Shown one piece after another: positions 1-21,823 of a DNA stretch of 21,823 bases (within the stretch, counting starts at the first letter, position 1; the number at the start of each line of letters is the position of its first letter). Source of the stretch: Plakobranchus ocellatus (lineage: Eukaryota > Mollusca > Gastropoda > Plakobranchidae); the NCBI GenBank assembly GCA_019648995.1, contig BLXT01003762.1:481771-503593 (forward strand). Reading direction: 5' to 3'. The notes under the pieces are model-generated. The model saw only the letters and a list, made by a program, of their open reading frames with translations, made no database searches and had not been told where the DNA came from. Position numbers and translations under genes: made by a program.

Positions 1-29
1 TTTTTTTGTCTACTTGACAAAAAATATTT

Positions 30-50
30 TCAAGGTCAAGGTCAAGGTCA
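30..50 (+). repeat. three overlapping TCAAGGTCA motifs
   Basis: TCAAGGTCA occurs at 30-38, 36-44 and 42-50 with a 6-bp period. The 9-mer is the extended half-site bound by monomeric nuclear receptors of the SF-1/FTZ-F1 and ERR groups. Three in register may simply be a short (AAGGTC) microsatellite. Regulatory function is unproven. Confidence 0.35.
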
Positions 51-690
51 TACATTTGCATATTTGATCATAAAATTTAGATTTTCAGAAAGCCCTTTTA
101 TTCCCCTTTCAGGAAATGTATGCTTATATGGGGTTTTCTTCCCAACTACAATCACCCATAGCCCCTATTCAATATCCCTCTATAATGGTAGAAATTCCCC
201 CACGCCCCAGCACAATTATATACCACGGCTTGAGGGTTAATACTTTGTTTTAAAAAATCCAGTATCAAGATAATCCAGAAGAATGGGTTCGTTGATTGAA
301 GTGGAGAAATGTAAAACATACTGTTAGCAAAAGGATTTAAAAATTTAAATAAAAAAAACTATATGCTTCGTAGAAATGAAACTTGCACAAACTATTCTTT
401 ACACATTTATCTTTACTTTTTATGAAAAATCTTTGAACTTCTGAGACACAGGCACTAATTATTTAACAAAAACAAAAGCTTATTAATTATACCAACTTTT
501 TGCTTAGTGGAGAGAGACTATTCACAATCTATTTAATAAAATCCGTAAATGTATAGTTACAAAAAAATAAGTTATAGCGGCTTATTTAAAAGAAATTGAG
601 CTTTAAAATGAGACCTAGAAATAAGATGTAGCTTGATTAGGTCAAGAAATATGATCTTTTAATGATGTAAAGAAATGGGAGAATTAAAAT

Positions 691-758
691 CATAGGCGCG
701 ACCAAGGGCGCCCTGGCGTCACGGTTATGCACACGCTTTTCAGGTGATTGATCACCTG
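691..758. repeat. CpG-rich patch with two palindromes
   Basis: In otherwise AT-rich DNA this stretch is GC-rich. It has a perfect 10-bp palindrome AGGGCGCCCT (705-714) and a perfect 7-bp-stem inverted repeat CAGGTGA-TTGA-TCACCTG (741-758). It may be a fragment of a dispersed repeat; no family was recognised. Confidence 0.45.
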
Positions 759-1267
759 TGTACAGGGTAGTGTGCAGTGCATCCAACCATCAACTTAAAG
801 TGAACTTTTTGAATGTTTTAAACAGCTGTGTGCAATTGTTAAACCATTAATTGTAATTGATCATAACAATAAAGCCACCGCCCTTTTTAGGATAAAAAAA
901 CAAAAAAAAAACAAAAGGGGATGTGGATTTGGGTCATATGAATGCAAACTAAAGCAGGAAAGACACTCTTTTAGTTAATTTTTTACACCAAAGAGAAATA
1001 GCCTGGTAATAATTAGTGAAGTTCTTAGACCCTCCTTTTGCCCCTTTTCATAATTCAAAGTCTTATAAAATGAAGTTTTGGCCCAGACCCTAGCACTTTC
1101 AATTATTAGGTTTCCACTGTACTTCAAGTGGGTATAGCCCAAAGTCAGGTGCCTCCTCCACAATCCTCCTTGAAACAAAGCTGCATCCTGAGATTAAAAC
1201 ATAGGCCTTTTTTTTTTGTAGCAATTAGAAATCTTTCGAAACATAAAGGCCTAAAAATTAATAATAT

Positions 1268-1273
1268 TTTAAT
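1268..1273 (-). terminator. possible DUS2 polyadenylation signal ATTAAA
   Basis: On the minus strand ATTAAA occurs about 213 nt past the DUS2 stop codon. It is the nearest canonical or common-variant signal; AATAAA on this strand is not met until 97-102. The choice among such motifs in AT-rich DNA is a guess. Confidence 0.3.
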
Positions 1274-1485
1274 CATATTATAGAAGCTTTTGATTCTAAC
1301 CAAAAATAAGAGAGTTAGATCACAACACTTTTGAATACTATCAAAATCATAACCATAATATGATTCGCAATAAGATGTTAATGAAAAAAAACAAAATATT
1401 ATGCACATACACTCTGCCTCTTCCCCATCCTCTCCATTCCCCCTCCCCCCCCCAAAAATTAATAATAATGAAGAAATACCATCTG

Positions 1486-21000
<19,515 letters not shown>

Positions 21001-21180
21001 TTATCCTCTTTTTGTTGATAGTGGTGGTGTCAAGCTCTGCACATTAATCTGCAATTTCTTCTGTTGTTCCTGTTTATGAACTTGTCGACATGTGACAACA
21101 TGCCCTACTGCCTTCTTTCTGTATTCTTGAAGCTCACTAGGTGACATGTAACTCTGACCTTTTTTATAGTAGCCTCCACC
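21001..21180 (-). CDS. terminal coding exon of an unidentified upstream gene (3' end only)
   Basis: From the acceptor AACACAG|GGT at 21180 the minus strand is open for 59 codons and ends with TAA at 21001-21003. The translation looks like real protein: it starts GGGYYKKGQSYMSPSELQEY, continues RKKAVGHVVTCRQVHKQEQQ and ends QSLTPPLSTKRG. The middle is charged and helix-forming, with none of the Phe/Ile/Leu-rich bias of the chance frames around it. In the same frame TAA lies three codons upstream of the acceptor, which fits an intron border there. The reading phase of the previous exon is unknown. I do not recognise the family. It lies about 1 kb upstream of DUS2 on the same strand, and the preceding intron carries a transposon. 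Alternatives are an exon of a processed pseudogene or a transposon-encoded protein. Confidence 0.55.
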   Translation of the reverse strand, partial: GGGYYKKGQSYMSPSELQEYRKKAVGHVVTCRQVHKQEQQKKLQINVQSLTPPLSTKRG

Positions 21181-21320
21181 CTGTGTTTACTTTCTTAGGT
21201 TTTGTAAATATAAAGCGAACAGAAAAAGACAAGCTCAAGCATGGCTGGAATTTTGATAAGAGAGCAAATAGCATATTTACTAATACAATGAGACCAGACC
21301 TCAAAGGAATGAATAGAATA

Positions 21321-21765
21321 CAGTCGACACTGCTTAAGTCGAAGCCGCTTAAGTCGATTTTCATTCAAGTCGATCTTTTATCTTGGAACCTCCCCCATAG
21401 ATGACCCATTTAGAAGGGCCACCGCATAACTCGATTTTTATCTAAGTCGATCTTTTACTGTTCGGTGCCGCTCATCAAAGAACGCTTTTTCTCCTATGTT
21501 CGTAATGCTAACCCTATGACTGTACAATTCACCCTGTGTTACACTTTCCATCGTTTTATTACAGTCGCAGTACGGGGCCACAGCGGGAGGTTTTATTTGT
21601 GTGTTAAAGGGGTAAGGGGAGGAAGGGTATTGCTCATCACAGGCCAACAGTCTAGTCTGGAGGCAGGCCTTGTTATAGATTATAGATCTATTCACACTTA
21701 TTACATCAGCGGCGACCCTTGTTTTGCCCTTGGCCGCGTCGGCTGGCTTTGTCTAAACTTCAAAG

Positions 21766-21823
<58 letters not shown>
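21321..21823. mobile_element. second Tigger/pogo-like element copy, cut by the window edge
   Basis: It starts CAGTCGACACTGCTTAAGTC directly after TA (21319-21320) and follows the copy at 8072 through its first ~475 bp, with shared blocks such as ATAACTCGATTTTTATCTAA, AGGCCAACAGTCTA and ACTTCAAAGTG. Its first 22 bases match the reverse-complemented right end of the first copy at 20 positions. AAGTCGA occurs four times near the end (21335, 21351, 21367, 21444). The sequence leaves the window inside the (TC)n tract. Confidence 0.75.
21770..21823. repeat. (TC)n microsatellite, at least 27 units, running off the window
   Basis: An uninterrupted TC tract follows ACTTCAAAGTGT, at the same transposon position as the tract at 8548. 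Its true length is unknown because the window ends within it. Confidence 0.95.

Larger units (their letters stand above)
1..1485. other. DUS2 3' UTR and downstream DNA
   Basis: No coding exon was recognised on either strand. On the minus strand the first few hundred bases below 1485 are probably DUS2 3' UTR. The stretch also holds a C-run (about 1440-1453), a CpG-rich palindromic patch (690-760) and three overlapping TCAAGGTCA motifs at the left edge. AATAAA on the plus strand (866-871) is not preceded by any recognisable plus-strand gene. Confidence 0.6.

Noticed and set aside
21438..21695. 85-codon minus-strand frame in the second transposon copy
   Set aside because: It lies wholly in the noncoding terminal part of the element and is not preserved as a full frame in the first copy.

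Overview
This is a piece of an animal nuclear genome: AT-rich, no operon structure, and one gene cut into many short exons by 0.4-4 kb introns with GT-AG borders. The frequent palindromic TCTAGATC-type motifs, the LINE remnant and the transposons with embedded microsatellites remind me of mollusc genomes, perhaps a gastropod. That placement is an impression and was not tested.

The minus strand from 20024 down to 1486 holds one complete gene, the orthologue of human DUS2 (tRNA-dihydrouridine(20) synthase [NAD(P)+]-like). I assembled it by hand from 14 coding exons: 20024-19899, 19080-19035, 17662-17571, 16820-16777, 16149-16089, 15669-15622, 14356-14291, 11508-11351, 9947-9782, 5660-5536, 4607-4446, 3902-3815, 3358-3285 and 1855-1486. 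They total 1626 nt and give an unbroken frame of 541 residues. In order the protein has an FMN-binding TIM barrel with the catalytic Cys116 in NMGCPK, a helical domain, a double-stranded-RNA-binding domain, and a polar Asn/Ser/Glu-rich tail of about 105 residues. Most of the exons are too short to stand out as open reading frames.

Upstream of DUS2, on the same strand, lies what looks like the last coding exon of a second gene (21180-21001, ending in TAA). Its product is not recognised. A transposon copy interrupts the DNA just beyond it, so the rest of that gene lies outside the window. About 1 kb separates its stop codon from the DUS2 start codon.

The other structured DNA is repetitive. A 1.5 kb Tigger/pogo-like (Tc1/mariner superfamily) element bounded by TA and imperfect terminal inverted repeats sits in DUS2 intron 9 (8072-9582). 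A second copy starts at 21321 and runs off the right edge. Both carry a (TC)n microsatellite at the same internal position. Intron 7 holds a decayed reverse-transcriptase fragment of a non-LTR retrotransposon. Smaller structures are a ~160-nt foldback in intron 10, a perfect 17-bp inverted repeat in intron 9, a 53-bp tandem duplication in intron 13 and a CpG-rich palindromic patch near the left edge. No RNA gene, CRISPR array or prokaryotic feature was seen.
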